Shown here: piece by piece, positions 34,806 to 47,185 of the stretch
How positions within the stretch are numbered: the first letter of the stretch is position 1
Layout: every line of letters starts with the position of its first letter
Translations under genes and position numbers: made by a program
Origin: Thelonectria olida
Lineage: Eukaryota; Ascomycota; Sordariomycetes; Hypocreales; Nectriaceae
DNA length: 64,000 bases
Assembly (NCBI GenBank): GCA_020736575.1
Contig: JAGPYM010000015.1
Location: forward strand, 558,001 to 622,000
Reading direction: 5' to 3'
Notes under the pieces: model-generated
What the model was told of the DNA's origin: nothing
Seen by the model: the letters and a program-made list of their open reading frames with translations, nothing else
The model's database searches: none

Positions 34806-36215
34806 CTATCTTCTAAAAGCTTTGTTGAGCTCTGTCTCTTCAACTTGGACTATCGTGTCATGATAAACATGTATTCCGTTCATTCCTTGACCTTCACCTC
34901 CGTACGGTCCAGTGCATCGACTAGATATGACCGTATGGACGCCTTCTGGGCCATGCATATTTACCGGGTCCAAATCAGACATGTTTGAGACACTCCCCTC
35001 GGGATCCGCCAGTTGGTGCGTTGAGCTCGTTTCATCATGTTCCTTTTCTCGAGTCGTCCTCGAAATCGTCGTCAATCGTATCGCATTACTTGGTCGGCTG
35101 ATAGGTTGGGTGTTGTCCGCAGTGCTGAGGAAGCGCGCGGGCAGAATGCGGCTGAAGATTGGCCGGAGCAAAGGGAAACAAGCTGAAGATCAACACTTGG
35201 TAAGCAAAGAGTCTCGTCGAAAGATTTTAGGTCGAGGTCAGTTACCAGACACAATAGCAATGTTAATCTCAACTGTCCCCCAGACGCAATACATGCCATA
35301 ATCATGTGGCATCTGAGTTGTCTTTGGATCGTAGATAATTGCCTCAACTATAGCGAATATTGATGCCAGAACAACACTATAGCATGATTAGCAGTGGCCC
35401 TCTCACCTTGAATGTAAAGGGATGAACTTGCATAGCGCCCACTATAAAGAGGGCAGCAATGGCGAGCTTCTGGCCCAGGCGAAGACGGAGCCTGAATACT
35501 TCAAAAATAGGCAACACCAAGATCGCAACGTCCATCAACATATGAGTAAGCACTGTGCCAAAGAAGAATTCGGTATCCTTGATTCTGCAAGCAGCATGAG
35601 GGATTGTCTTGTCCCAGTATGCCTGGACGGGAATGCAGCGGAATATAACCATGAAAGTTCGAAGAATAATCCACATCACCGACAACACAATCATAATCTG
35701 AATAGGGATCCGGATAGTTGATATGCTAAATATTCGCCAGTAGAGAAATAGGATGGCTAGCTTAGAGGAGGCAATCGAGAGGGCATAGGCGAGGGAGTTG
35801 AGGAATCCAAGAAACCTCGAGTTGTGAAGAATCTCTTCTCTGGCCGCGGCGTCGAGGGAATCGGGCATGTATTGACCAAGGGACCAATGCATAGTCCCTA
35901 TAAAGCACCAATTAGCCACGATGAAAGCACCTCGCGGGAGTGAAGGGAGGAGAGAAGAAGGTAGAAGATCCGTCCATACATTCTAGTATTGTAGCGGAGT
36001 AACAGCTCGCAAATAGCTGAGCTTCTTGTAAGCAGGTCGCAGCGATAGATGGACCGCGGTGGCGAACTCACAAAGGCCAGTATGCAAAAGTAATCATCAA
36101 ACCACCAGGTTATTTTCATTATGCGTCGAGCAATGATTCGCATCACAAGCGCCACAAACGCTGCGACCCAGGTTATACCTGTCGAGACATAGATGTTTGC
36201 TGTGAGCCCAGCCAT
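34806..36215 (-). CDS. PTH11-like / fungal rhodopsin-domain membrane protein, one GC-AG intron
   Basis: Four exons give 384 residues. The fold is the fungal rhodopsin-like seven-span domain: VAAFVALVMRIIARR and WWFDDYFCILAF at the start, SLGQYMPDS, RFLGFLNSLAYALSIASSKLAILFLYWRIF in the middle, QIMIVLSVMWIILRTFMVIF, FFFGTVLTHMLMDVAILVLP, and INIAIVSACFPLLRPIFSRILP before a hydrophilic tail. Intron 35377-35431 has the donor AT|GCAAGT and branch gctaatc; it alone joins FIVGAI to VVLASIF in frame. The first intron is ambiguous: donor gttcgc at 36067 gives the expected spacing, donor gtgagt at 36071 would add residues. Such proteins are surface receptor candidates; ligand unknown. It converges on the oxidase gene 147 bp away. 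Confidence 0.82.
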
Positions 36216-38329
36216 GGTTGATGCTGCAATTCATTAGATCTCCGTCATGGGCGCTGCGACGAACTTCGACGTTCGACGGTGGATCGTGAAAGAACGTCGA
36301 TCGCCATGATGAAGGGGGTGTATTTGAACACCAGCACGTGCTGGATGTACCCCTGAGCTTATCGAGTTCGACAGGAGGGTCACAAGGGCCTGCCGTTTAT
36401 CCTTGCTGGGCGTTATCACAGTTCCCGACAATCCCGGCTCTCAGCTCGTTGGTGGCTGGGCCCAGTGCCTGCATGTTGGTTGTTCGCAGAAAGGTGACGT
36501 CCGAGCCCGACTCAGTTATCAAGTCAGTTATCAACGCGGACAGGGAAGCAGTCTCAAAGGTAGGTCGGCTAGCCTGCACCCGGTGCAGCGGGCGTCGGAT
36601 CTAGTTTGATGGCTGATAAGACTAAGGACATGCTGCGAATAATGAGTCCACGGCACAGTCACGAGTCATGAATAAAGTTGTCCCTAGATTCTCTTTTGGC
36701 ATAGCGAAGCTGGTCACGGAAATTGTGGATAATGAGGGGGATACTATGGTAGGTAACCGACATTCATGACTCTCTTAGTGGCGCGGCACTTGGATCCGAG
36801 CGACCGCAGTCCACTCTGCTATCAAGATGTTAGCATGATTAGATACAGCTCAGGATCGCCAAGGGCCCGGGAACATTAGCCACGTGGTAACAGGGACATC
36901 TTTTCCGTGTCAAACTTTTATTTATCGTATTGCTCTCGTGACAATGGATTGTCTGTCAAGGAAGAACTGTCTACCAAGGCGAACCGAATGGTCGATCCCT
37001 GGTATTCCGTAAATACTGCCTATACGAAAACCCAACAGGAAATTCCAACTGCAGCGCGGCCTTTTTGTCACGAGTCAGGAGCGACAGAGCAAGGAGAAGA
37101 CAAGAGGAATTGTGGGAGCTAATGGCAGCAAAGCTGGGAGGAAGCCCCAACTAGCAATCTCTCTGGTGATAGCCACAGGTGAGGATGGCTCAAGCTAGAG
37201 CCCTTGGCCCGGTCATGGGGGAGCGGGGAGCAAGCGCATGCAAATGGCGGGCGCCACGCAAGCAACAGCAAAATCTAGAAGAGACTGGACATGACCCGTT
37301 TCATTTTGAAGCTTTGGGATTGGACGCCTTCGATATGAGTTTTTATGACCAGCTCACAGAAAGAAGGCTGGGTTTTGCCGGATGGTTTTAGCTGTCATTT
37401 TCATTAATCGTAAACGAACCTGAAGAGCAATTGCATGTGTACGAAAGAATCAGGTGGTGGACTGAATTTCGGACAGATGGAAGATGAGGGTAGGATTTGA
37501 TCAAGAGAATCAGACGATCAATTGCCTAAATAAATGCATCGATCTTCTTGCAGATATAGATCTGAGATCAGCATCTTTCAAGCCATCCCCATCTATTGTC
37601 TGGGACGTGCCATCGGGAGTTTATTAGAGCTCCCCACGTTGCCCCAGATTATCTAATTAGTCCTCTGGCCATCGTCAATCAATGCACCACGGGTCAGCAT
37701 TCATCTCAGATTTAGCGTCTCGTAGGTGCCATCGTCTACTCCATCGAATAAGCTGAAGCGGTACTCGTAGCCGGCAGAGGTGGAGTTGCTTGTCATAGTC
37801 GATCGTCAGATCGGGGACATGGGCCCTTGAACATATTTTAGACCAGCCACATCCTCCAGCACGACGACGACACCGTGAGCCTGAGGCTGGCATCTTGAAA
37901 ATGACACCTTTCCTGCCTCGTGGGGAGTGTGGTCACTGATCACCGTGTAGCAGGCCTAATTAACGTCGTCCTATCGACTGCGTCGGCCTTGTCTTTGCCC
38001 ATCTAAGGGTCTTTAAATTAATAACCACACCAACCCGCGTGAGTCATTCCGCATTACTCAAGCCACCACAGCACTGAACGCCATCTGTCGCGTTGAGCTT
38101 GTGTGTTTTGTTGTGGGCGAAGTAAGTTATCTACAGGAGGCCAAAATAAGAAAAAAAACTGCACCCTGTACGTAGTCCGTTTCATAGCAAACGTGTTGGC
38201 AATATGTGCTGCGCTCTGCGGTACGCTTGAACTTGTAGCTAAGCACAATTATCATATTGATACAAGTCTTAAAAGTAGTTTTAAAAGCCCCTCCATTCCT
38301 GCTTTTCCCTTGAAAATCTGAGTGTCTAC
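36216..38329. other. Intergenic region, no supported gene
   Basis: About 2.1 kb with only short frames (for example 37179-37391 plus, 37675-37893 minus) that lack domains or splice support. No long repeats recognised. An atcagttatcaacgcgg-like duplication (tcagttatca twice near 36513-36533) is the only local repeat noted. Confidence 0.45.
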
Positions 38330-40240
38330 CTAGTCCAAAATCGCGTCCACTATCGGCACCGCAAATTCCTTGATTCCCTTCATGATCAGGTCGCTCAAAG
38401 AGAAGTCCCCTTGTTGGCCTGGCAGATCAGGCACGTCGTCGTAGTAGTTTACGTAAACCACCTGGGGCATCTCGGTCACGACAGGCTGGGCCGCAGGCAG
38501 GCCAGCGCCGCCGAGGCCGAACTTGGGAGCGACTTGGGCGAGAAACAGCGGCAGGAGGAAGTTGACACCAGCGCTGAGGGCAACTTGTCCGAGCTGGGGA
38601 GAAGAAGAGTCAGTTCTGGAGTTAGCTGCGCAGGTTTTGGCAATGGGGCAGTGTTGTTCGTCGCGGGAAGATCAAGTATCAGGTCAGCCAGAGCCGTCGC
38701 GTTGACTTGCTTGGCCCGGTCTGGCCCGTTCTGACAAGACTCCAGGCAAGTTGGTCGTTGCAGCTGCCAAGTTGACGTTGGCCTAAATGGCTGCGCGGAC
38801 AATACCGTGAGTAATAACCGGAGGGATCCCGAATGCTGCCCCAACGGCGCCGAGGGTGAACATGACGGCTGTGTCTCGTGCCATTTTCGCCGCCTTGGAC
38901 GCGATTCGTCAGCGTGCCAGGTGGAACTATCACGCAGTAGTCTTTAGGTAGTCCAGGCCATTTATCCTGCACTGGCAGGTAGGAGTGAAGGAATGGCGGC
39001 GAAGAAGCGAGGTCTGACACTCATGAATGAAATGAAGCTTACCATGTTCCACATGGGCGAATTGTCTCCATGGTCCGCCGTCTCCAAAGCTTTCTCCAAT
39101 TCCGCCTGCTTTTTCCGAAGCTTTTCCTTCTCATCGGCACTGGCCGTTTCCATCTTTTTCTCGTAATCCTGGCGCAGATTCTCCATCAGCTGCCGAAACT
39201 GCTTCTCCTGCTCCTCAAACTTCTTGCTGTACTCTTCATTCAGCTGACCCTGAGCCGCCTTTGCCTCCTTCAGTGCCTTGGCTGTCTTTCGCCGTTCGTC
39301 TTCGAGCGCCTCCCTCATCTCCTTACTGTGCTCGTGCTTGAGCTCTTGGCTGAGGGCTTGGAGGTTCTCCTTGTACTTTTGCTCCGCCTTCAGCAGCTGT
39401 TCTTGAAGTACCTTTCCAGCCTCGATTTCGTTCAGACGCTTCCCCTCGTCGATGATTTCGCGCTGGAGGTCCAGAAAGAAAGCTTGGTTCTTCTTCAGCA
39501 CTTTTCGGATAATCGTTCGAGATGATTTTGCCGTGCCGTGGTCGCGGGCGTACTCGGCACCGGACTTGAGCATGGGTTTGAGATAGTCTGATAGAAGCTG
39601 CTCTTCTCGATACTCTGCGAGTTGTCGGTTTTCGGTCATCGTGTTCCACTTGGTCGTGACAACAATCACATTATCGAGGCCACTTGTTCCGCAGAGAGCC
39701 CGGAACATGCGAAGGTTAGTAATGTCAGAGCCTTTCATCTTGTATTCGGTAATGTCTCGCAGGTAGAGAATGCCGGCGAACTTGCGCTTTTGCTTGTACC
39801 TAAGGATGCGTCAGCGTTGAGATACCATGTTAGCTAACTTGCCTCACTGAACACCCATCCAGGTCACAATCATTTCCAGCACCTGGGTATCGGTTAGGGT
39901 CGTGTCGTCGAACCCCGGCGTGTCCACCAAGCGAATCAGTTGGCCGTCGATTTCTATGAGTTCATCTTCCACCATGCTCGTTTCTGATGCCATGCCGACA
40001 CCGACTTTGAACCTCTCTTGTCCCAATACATTGTTGATAAACTAGGAAACAATCTAAGGTTAGTTGGGATGCATAACACTGCTCCGCAGCGATGCTTCGT
40101 GCTGGACCAACATACAGTGCTCTTCCCAGAGCCTGTCGGGCCCATCACCCTAGCTGGCATCAGCATCGATCATGACAAGCAAATTCCCGTACTACTCACG
40201 CCACAAGCAAAGGCTTCTCCTTATCAGTGAGCGGTCTCAT
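38330..40240 (-). CDS. AIG1-like GTPase with long coiled coil and hydrophobic C-terminus
   Basis: Six exons (40200-40240, 40116-40149, 39848-40041, 39043-39799, 38801-38893, 38330-38593) give 460 residues. The G domain has a Walker A/G1 loop GPTGSGKSTFINN near residue 16, G3 as LVDTPGFDDT, and G4 as VVTTKWN, where Trp replaces the usual Asp of (N/T)KxD. This is the pattern of AIG1/GIMAP-like GTPases. From about residue 215 to 345 a Glu/Lys/Gln-rich coiled coil runs (EEYSKKFEEQEKQFRQLM). Two hydrophobic stretches follow (MFTLGAVGAAFGIPPVI, LSAGVNFLLPLFLAQ), suggesting a membrane hairpin. The last intron (207 nt, donor gtccgc) is the weakest part of the model. It lies 700 bp from the giant ankyrin gene, same strand. 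Function unknown; immunity-type GTPases have a similar plan. Confidence 0.78.
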
Positions 40241-40938
40241 GGGTTTCTGGAGGGCATCGCAAATGCTGAAGCTAGCTGCCGCAACCGCCGCCCATCGCAA
40301 AAGATTGGGGAACATGATCATCAATCCAGCGAGACAATCCGCCCGCAATGCTTTGGATGCGATGGTGCGTAACTGGGCTGGAACAAAGAAGGAGGTGCAA
40401 GCTTAACGATGGTCTCATTATTCCAGCTTGGCAAACAAGAGCGATTCAGCTCGTCAGTTAAATACCACAGAATGGGCAATGTGCGATCAACACTTCGAGC
40501 GCCGTGGCTTTTACACTTTCTCTACTCTAGACCTGTTCCGGCCAATCCTATCACATGGCGCCTGCGAGTGTCACATTGAGCAGTTCAGCTGGGTAATCGT
40601 ACCAACCCGTTCAAGTCCTTGGTGAGCCCAGACCAAAAGCTTGCATTGGGTGTTCTTGGCAGAATCACTTGATTGGGCAGAGCCTGGTGCGCCTTGTGAG
40701 GATTGACGATATCAAGTGACGGCCGCCTGCGATGGAGGAGCCGGTCCGTCGTTGACGCAAACATGATGTGGCCTGCCTTCACTGGCTGGTTTTCAATGTA
40801 GGTCCTGAACCAAAGATAGACGAGGTTTTAGATGCACATCACCAGACGAATAGCTCAAAGATGAAAGAAAGAACACAATCTAATCCAAGATTTCCTTACG
40901 CCTGCCCAATCCATTTCCCTAGTTCCCAAAAGGCCAAT
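40241..40938. other. Intergenic region
   Basis: About 700 bp between the GTPase start and the ankyrin gene stop, both on the minus strand. It should contain the GTPase promoter. No other gene supported. Confidence 0.5.
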
Positions 40939-43900
40939 CTACATCTGGATGCTAATAACCGAATCACTATCTGAAACCGGCCGATATTCAATGGCAGCCA
41001 CATTCTTCCGGCCAGGAAGCTGTTGCGGCTGCTTTGGCTGCGGCAACCGCTGTTGATGCTGCTGGAGCGCACCCTTGTGTGCCTGCTCCATGATGTACTG
41101 CTGTGCCGCAAACGTCAGCTTCTGTCTGCCGAGTTCCTTTTCTCTCTTCATATCCCGTGCAAGAGCCTCCTCTGCTCCGCGTCGCTGACTCTCGAGTTGC
41201 CGTTGCTGGTGCTGATACTGGTGCTCCTGAAGCACGCGTGCATGTGCCTGATCCATCATGTACTGCTGTGCCTTCAAGCTCATCTTCTGCGTCCCGAGTT
41301 CCTGTCCCCTCTTCATCTCCCATTCGAGAGCTTGTTCTGCGCCACGTCGCTTGCCGCTCATCTTCATTTCAAGCAACTTCTCTTGGTGGGAATACGATGC
41401 AGTTTGTTTCCGCTGCTGCTGCTCGAGCTGCGCATCTCCCCGGCGCCTGATCATTTCGACTTCTTTCTCGTTCTTCATGTCCTGATGCTGGAGTTTCCTT
41501 CGGTGTGATTCTTCGGCCACTCCCTGCCGGTGGTCTGCAAGCAGCTGGGCGCGACGGAGCTCTTGCTTCTGCTTCCAGTCGGCCTGTTTGTCTGCAACAA
41601 TGGCATCTCGCAGAGCTTGCGGGAGGCCAGTGGCGTAAAGAGGTTGGCTGCCCGACTCTGCGAAATACCGATCAATGAATCGATGGGTGGCGAGCGATTT
41701 GATGAGCTCTTTCTTCTCGGGCTCGTCCTTGCTCGGACACAGATGATGGACATACATGGTAGGCGAATAGTGCAGTCCGGATTTGGTGTCAGTGAAGAGG
41801 TAGTCGTCATCCTTTCCGGGGCTTTCTCGCACTCGCGAGAGGTAGAGCAGCGAGCCTAAGATGGGAGCAGCGGCGTTTGGATTGTCAATGGCAAGGTGCA
41901 AGATTGTCTTGCCGTCGAATTTCCATGTGTGAGGAGGGAATGGCATAAGCAGCTTCATGGCTTCTTGCATGCTCTTTGCCCATCTTGGGCCTAAACCCGA
42001 AGCATTGAGACACAGTTCGGCCGCAGGCGTCCGACCGTTGAATAGATCCATTGGGAATAAGACATCGTGGCCATGTTGCTTCAGAAGGGAGATGCACTCG
42101 ACGTCGACGCTCCGCGCAGCGACGTGGAGGCTTCCGTCGTCGGGCTTGGCACCGGCCTTGAGAAGAATCGTCATGCATTCGACGTTGCGACTTTCAGTAG
42201 CAAGATGGAGAGGCGTCCTGCCTGTCGTCTCTTCCAGATCAATATCTACGCCGAGATCGACGAGCTGGCGCAGGACTCTCGGGCGGTCGCGAAGTGCTGC
42301 GAGATGAACCGCGGAGAAGCCCGAACTCTGACATGTAAAATCTGGTTTCGCTGCAAAGAATAACGTCAGTTTGCGCTTCAAGATGGGAAGAAAATGGGAG
42401 TCTACCTAGGCTACCTCGAGAAAGAAGCTCAATGATCACGTCGTCTGTTGCACCGCCTTTTTTGGACAGCGCCCAGATGACGAGAGTAATTTCCTCGCTG
42501 GTACCGGTTTCTTCATCGCCCGCAAAGACGAGGCCTGGATCATAGCTCTGGTCCAGCAGACGCGCGAGGGCAGTCTTCCCATCAGGAAAACGCTCAATCA
42601 AGAACCGCAGCAGCGTGTCGTCGTTGGTCGCTGACGCCCCCGTATTTCGGTGTTGTTTGATGCAAACGTCAATCCACTTAGCCAGATCAACTTCGGAGTG
42701 TAGGTGGATGATGAGGGATCTCAAGGCCAGGTTGAGGTCAAATGGCCGAGCAGTCAACTCTTGAAAGACGTCGAGATTGTCCTTCTCGGCTGCCTGGCCA
42801 AAGCATATACCATCGTGAGTGGCAGGATCAGCGTCGTGTTCTAGTAGAAGCTTGATAAAAGGAGCAGGTAGCTCAGACGAAGATAGCGAAATAGCTCTAT
42901 GAAGAGCATTGTTGCGAAGCTCGATGTCAAGGCCAACGCTCAGCAACTTGGTGGCAATCTTGATTTCGTTGCTTGTGGTGAAACACTTACTCCTCACAAG
43001 ACCCTCAAAAGCCGTTGAAACCATCTGATCGGGCACGCTGTATTCAACGAGTAGTTCGACCTCTCTAGCAAGCCCGTGGCTCACAGCGTATTTCAGAGAG
43101 TCTTGGTCGACGTTCCACATGATGTGATCTGGATCCAACATAAGAGCAAGCAGGTCGGGATCCTGCTTCTTGATAGCATCAATGAGATGGGTGGAGCGGG
43201 TTTCTGCGTCAACGCCCTGCTGAATAAGGATTTGGCAGATGCTCAATCGGGTTGGGTTTGAGAGTCGAAGCGCTGCTTCAAACGCCGCCCTCATTGTATC
43301 GTTGCTCGGCGGTCGTCCGTTGCCCAGCAAGACGGTTCGCAGCAGCGACGCCTTTTCGCCTTCAACGATGCTGACCAACGCTTGTCCGTTCCTGAACTCA
43401 ACTGTTGCACCATTCCTAACCAAAAGAGCCGCTGTGGGTTCGTGCTCTTGGGTGGTACAAGCAGCCAAGAGCGCAGCGTCCAGTTCGTTCTGGTCGATGG
43501 GGTGAGAAAGGAGGAGTTCGTAGATGGCTGATCGCTGCTGATGTTCGAGTTCAGCGTCCCTGGCTGTTTGAAATGCCCGGCTGGCGACGGCTTCCTGCAA
43601 TCCTTCCTGGCAAGAAGAAAGCAGCTGAACGTGTTCATACAAGCCAGCGCGAACTGCGTGCACCAAAGCAAGCCCGCTGTTGTCGTTGACGCTCGCGCCG
43701 TATGTAAGCAACAGTACTGCCGCATCCTGGTTCGTCGGTTTGCTCTCTATCTCCTCTACCAGGGCCTGCGACACTGAATCGAGTCGAACTCCCGAACTCA
43801 AAAGCAGTTCCATCATTTGAAGTCGTTCCCTTGGCGAGTCAAGTGAATGGAGGGCGGTGCGGAATGCTCGTTCAACAGTGGCGATGGATGGTTTCGTGGT

Positions 43901-46252
43901 CAAAAGCACTTCGGCCAACTCAAGCAAGAGACCCTTCGCAGCCAAGTGCAGCACTTCTCCATTGGCGTGGTCTACTGAAGCATTATGCTCGAGAAGCAGC
44001 GTGACCAAGACCAAGTCTGGGGGATCGGGGTGCGCCTCTTGAACAAGCTGCAGCAGGGTGCGGCTTTGTCCAATATCTGATTCCGACGCGCCGAGGAGCA
44101 ATCTCGTGAACTCGAATCCCTGGTCCTTTGTGTGGGAGTTGCAAATTGCTCCAAGCGCAGTAGTCAACGAGGATGTGCTTGGGTTCCTCCGGAGCAGTTT
44201 TGTCAGCGCCTCCTTATTGCCTTGCTCGAGAGCATCCACCAGAAGGACACCACCGCCAACATCGACGCTAGCGCCATGTGAGAGCAACATGTCGATGATC
44301 TCTTCACCACACGGATGGTTTTTGCGCTTCGGGTTCACCAAGACCCAGTCCAGTGTGGTATTATATCCTTGACGCTGTGCCATGCGAGCGAGGATTCGTG
44401 CCTTTTCGCTGCTGTAGTGTGTGCCGTAGATGACCTCCATCAGCGACGTTTCGAGAGATTGCGTCGTAACATTAGCTGTCGCGCAAATGAGGTCCAGAGC
44501 TTCGGTACCAGCTAGTTTGATGGCTTGGCCAACTGCCCTACCACCTGCGGTAAGGCTCAAGCCTGTGGGGAGAAGTATCGCCAAAACATCGAGACACACT
44601 GGTGTTGTGATGGCCTTGATCAAGGTGCATTCGACGGGATCTCCACTGGCGCCGTGTTCCGCCAGCAAAGATAGAATCTCGAGCATGGTATCGACACTGT
44701 TGTTCATCAAGGCATCAAACGTAAGTCGCACAGCAGCACTGACGACCGACGGCTTTGGGTTGGTTGTGCAAAGCAGGCGTGCCAGCGCCGCGTCTCCGCG
44801 AACAACAGCGACATACAGGCTGTTTGCTCCCTCGTCGTCAATAAAGTCAGCAGAAGCCTTCAGTCCCACCAGAGCCCGAGTGAGATCATCGCTGGAGCTC
44901 TGTACCGCACGTAGTAGTAGCCGAGAAAGTGGCAGTCCAGATGCACCCTTTCGACCAAGGCCCATGACAATGCTGACCTTGTCCGTCTCGGAGGCGTCGT
45001 GTGGAATTTTGTCCACGACGGGGGATGCAACATGTGGTGGTATTTCTGCTTCCATAATGACGTGAAAGACATCCATGCGTGCATTTGCCACGGTCCAGGA
45101 GAGCAAGTCGGTGTCGTAGCCCGCTTGGTGAGGAGATACCCCAAAGCCGATGAGGAGTCTCACGTTGTTCATGTCGTCCCTCTTCCCATCTACGAAAAGC
45201 TGCTTGCGAAGGATAGTGGTGTCAGCTTTCGCGCCCGCCGAAAGGAGAAAGTTGAGTACGCGATATCGCAAGGAGTGGTCGGCGATCTGTACCGCTGCCG
45301 CCACTGCTGAAATTGCCCCCTGGCCTTTGATGCAAGTCCAACTCCCTCCGATGGCCAGCGAGATGGCTGCCATCGCCTCGATATTCTGCGCGCTAATGGC
45401 GCAGTTGAGAAGATGGTAAGCTTCCTCGGGACTGACTTCCACGTTTGCCAGCAGAGTGGAAAGAGCAGTTTTCATCTCATCAGTCGGTGACCGCGTCCCA
45501 GCCGCTGTCGACATGGCGTTGATGGCGTGTTGTCGGATGGGCTTCGAGGGAGCCGAAAGCCACAACCTAATGAAATCGAGGTCGGGTATCGGTGAGGCGA
45601 GCGCGGCAAGGTAGAGCTCTTCGTTGAGAGGCAGTTCGGCGTGGAACCGAAGCAGCTCTTCCGCAATGTCGTACGCTTTCAACCGCAAGGCTTTCACGAG
45701 AGCAAGATTAGAACAAGATTGGTCCATGCCAGCTCGACACAGCATAACAACCGTGGGCAGCTGTCTCCTCTCGACTGCTAGATCGAGCCAGGGGCAGGGA
45801 ACTCCCATTGACGGTTGTTTCGACTCGATGGCTATCGCCCATTTTGATCTGTGGTCCTGCGCGAGCTCCCAAAGGCTCGTGGCGCTGTTGTCTGTTGCCA
45901 TGTCCAGCAGGGCTCTCGCAATACCGATAGGCCGCCATGTTTGGCGATTGTCCTCAAAGTATAGATGCAAGGCTCTCCCAATTTCGTTCTGCGTGAAGTG
46001 CCAATGGTCGGGGTTTGCGAGACTCTGCTTCTTTTGCTTGGTGTGGAAAATGTACCGCTTCTTCTGATACACGTCTTTGTATGCGGGGTCCGTGGTTCTC
46101 ACTTGGATGAGAAGCTGCCTCGCCTCTGCTTGATCTGATGGAGAGTGCTCGAATGATGGAGTTTCGGTTGGACTGGAAAGAGAGGCCAGCCTCTCGCCTT
46201 GGGCAATGTCGGGAAAGCCAAGAATGGCTGTGAGATCTCGTCCAGACGTCAT
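40939..46252 (-). CDS. Giant ankyrin-repeat protein with duplicated C-terminal coiled coil
   Basis: Two exons (42415-46252 and 40939-42350) with a 64-nt intron give 1,749 residues; the join LLSRG/A-KPDFTC keeps phase. The N-terminal 130 residues form a basic, helical region of no family I know (YKDVYQKKRYIFHTKQKKQ). From about 200 to 1430 the protein is a long array of degenerate helical repeats of about 33 residues with ends such as LLLEHNASVDHANGEVLHLAA and LLSHGASVDVGGG. The best ankyrin repeats are near 1290-1370 (SGFSAVHLAALRD, GRTPLHLATESRNVECMTIL). The last 240 residues are a charged Gln/Glu/Arg coiled coil holding a 55-residue tandem duplication. No effector domain (NACHT, HET, kinase) is visible. 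Likely a scaffold; the GTPase next door is a candidate partner. Confidence 0.88.
41040..41349 (-). repeat. Tandem duplication of 165 nt (55 residues) inside the ankyrin protein's coiled coil
   Basis: Two copies beginning RRGAEQALEWEMKR (from 41349) and RRGAEEALARDMKR (from 41184) lie exactly 165 nt apart. Both continue with ELGxQKxxxxAQQYxMxQAH and end in Gln/His-rich sequence. At DNA level the copies have diverged but remain recognisable (tgatgtactgctgtgcc occurs in both). A more degenerate copy may precede them. Confidence 0.85.
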
Positions 46253-47185
46253 TGTGTAGAGTGGGCCGCCTTTTTGGACATTAAGAAATTAATAAGTAGA
46301 TAGGTAAATAATGAATGAAATGAATGAATGACATCGTGGGCGCGGCGGCGAGAAAAGCTGGCGAGTTTTAATTGTTCCTAACAGTCCATACAGAGCCTGA
46401 ACAGTGCTTGCCGTACTCGGAATGCAAATGCTCAGGGTTGCACACTGCGACTGGCTCCAAATCAATCAAACGTATTTGTTAGGCGCTGCCACGTCAAACG
46501 TGAGGCGACGCAGAAAGTATTTTTGCACTGTTTGTTGCAGTTTCGATCGCTGGCCACCTATCAAACGCGGCAGGGGGGCAATGGCCACTTCGTTCTGCTG
46601 CCGACATGCTCCCGCGCGTCAAGCGATGGATTTGTTTGGCTCGTGCTGAGGGATCACAAGTTCTCCTGCAGAAGGATCTCCTGCAGACGTTTCGTCCGCC
46701 AAAAGCTGACAATGCCAAGCAAATCACCCCTGAGAACCCCCCCGTTGAGCTGAGTTTGTTCACCGTGACTAAAACGTCCATCAATTCTCGTGTCGGGACG
46801 TTAGGGTAGCTTCGGTGCTTCCACTTTGCGGTGTAATGTTGACCAAATCGAGCGCATATTAGATTATAGATCTAATCTATTCTATATACTGTGACTTTAA
46901 AGGGCACTAACTAGAATACTAGTACTAATGAACTCTAGCAATTATTTGCTAGTTAACTATTTGTGACACAGAGCACACATGCAACAGAAACGCATTGAGA
47001 TGTGTCCGTAAATAATACGACGCCAGCTTCAGAGAGCAAAACGTGTTTGTGGCTTATCGCTTAGACTTTTGGTGGTGCGCCACAACTTGCCATGTGGCTG
47101 GGTAGCTAGGAGCATGTTTGGGCTGAACCATCCGCAAACAAAAAGGAACACCGCAATCAATGATGAAGTCGACGCGGGTCAAGTC
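46253..47185. other. Intergenic region upstream of giant ankyrin gene
   Basis: About 930 bp. Close to the ankyrin start is an AATG-type microsatellite (46310-46332). Around 46855-46960 the sequence is A/T-rich with tagatctaatctattctatat-like words. No gene supported. Confidence 0.45.

Noticed and set aside
38476..38844. 122-codon minus-strand frame as an extra exon of the GTPase
   Set aside because: It cannot be joined in phase to the flanking exons, and most of it lies inside the 207-nt intron; the final exon reads in another frame.
43000..45700. Several long frames on the plus strand inside the giant ankyrin gene
   Set aside because: They are antisense shadows of a 1,279-codon exon with coherent repeats; none has a domain.
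46404..46809. Overlapping short plus-strand frames upstream of the ankyrin gene
   Set aside because: All under 100 codons, in competing frames, with no domain or splice support.
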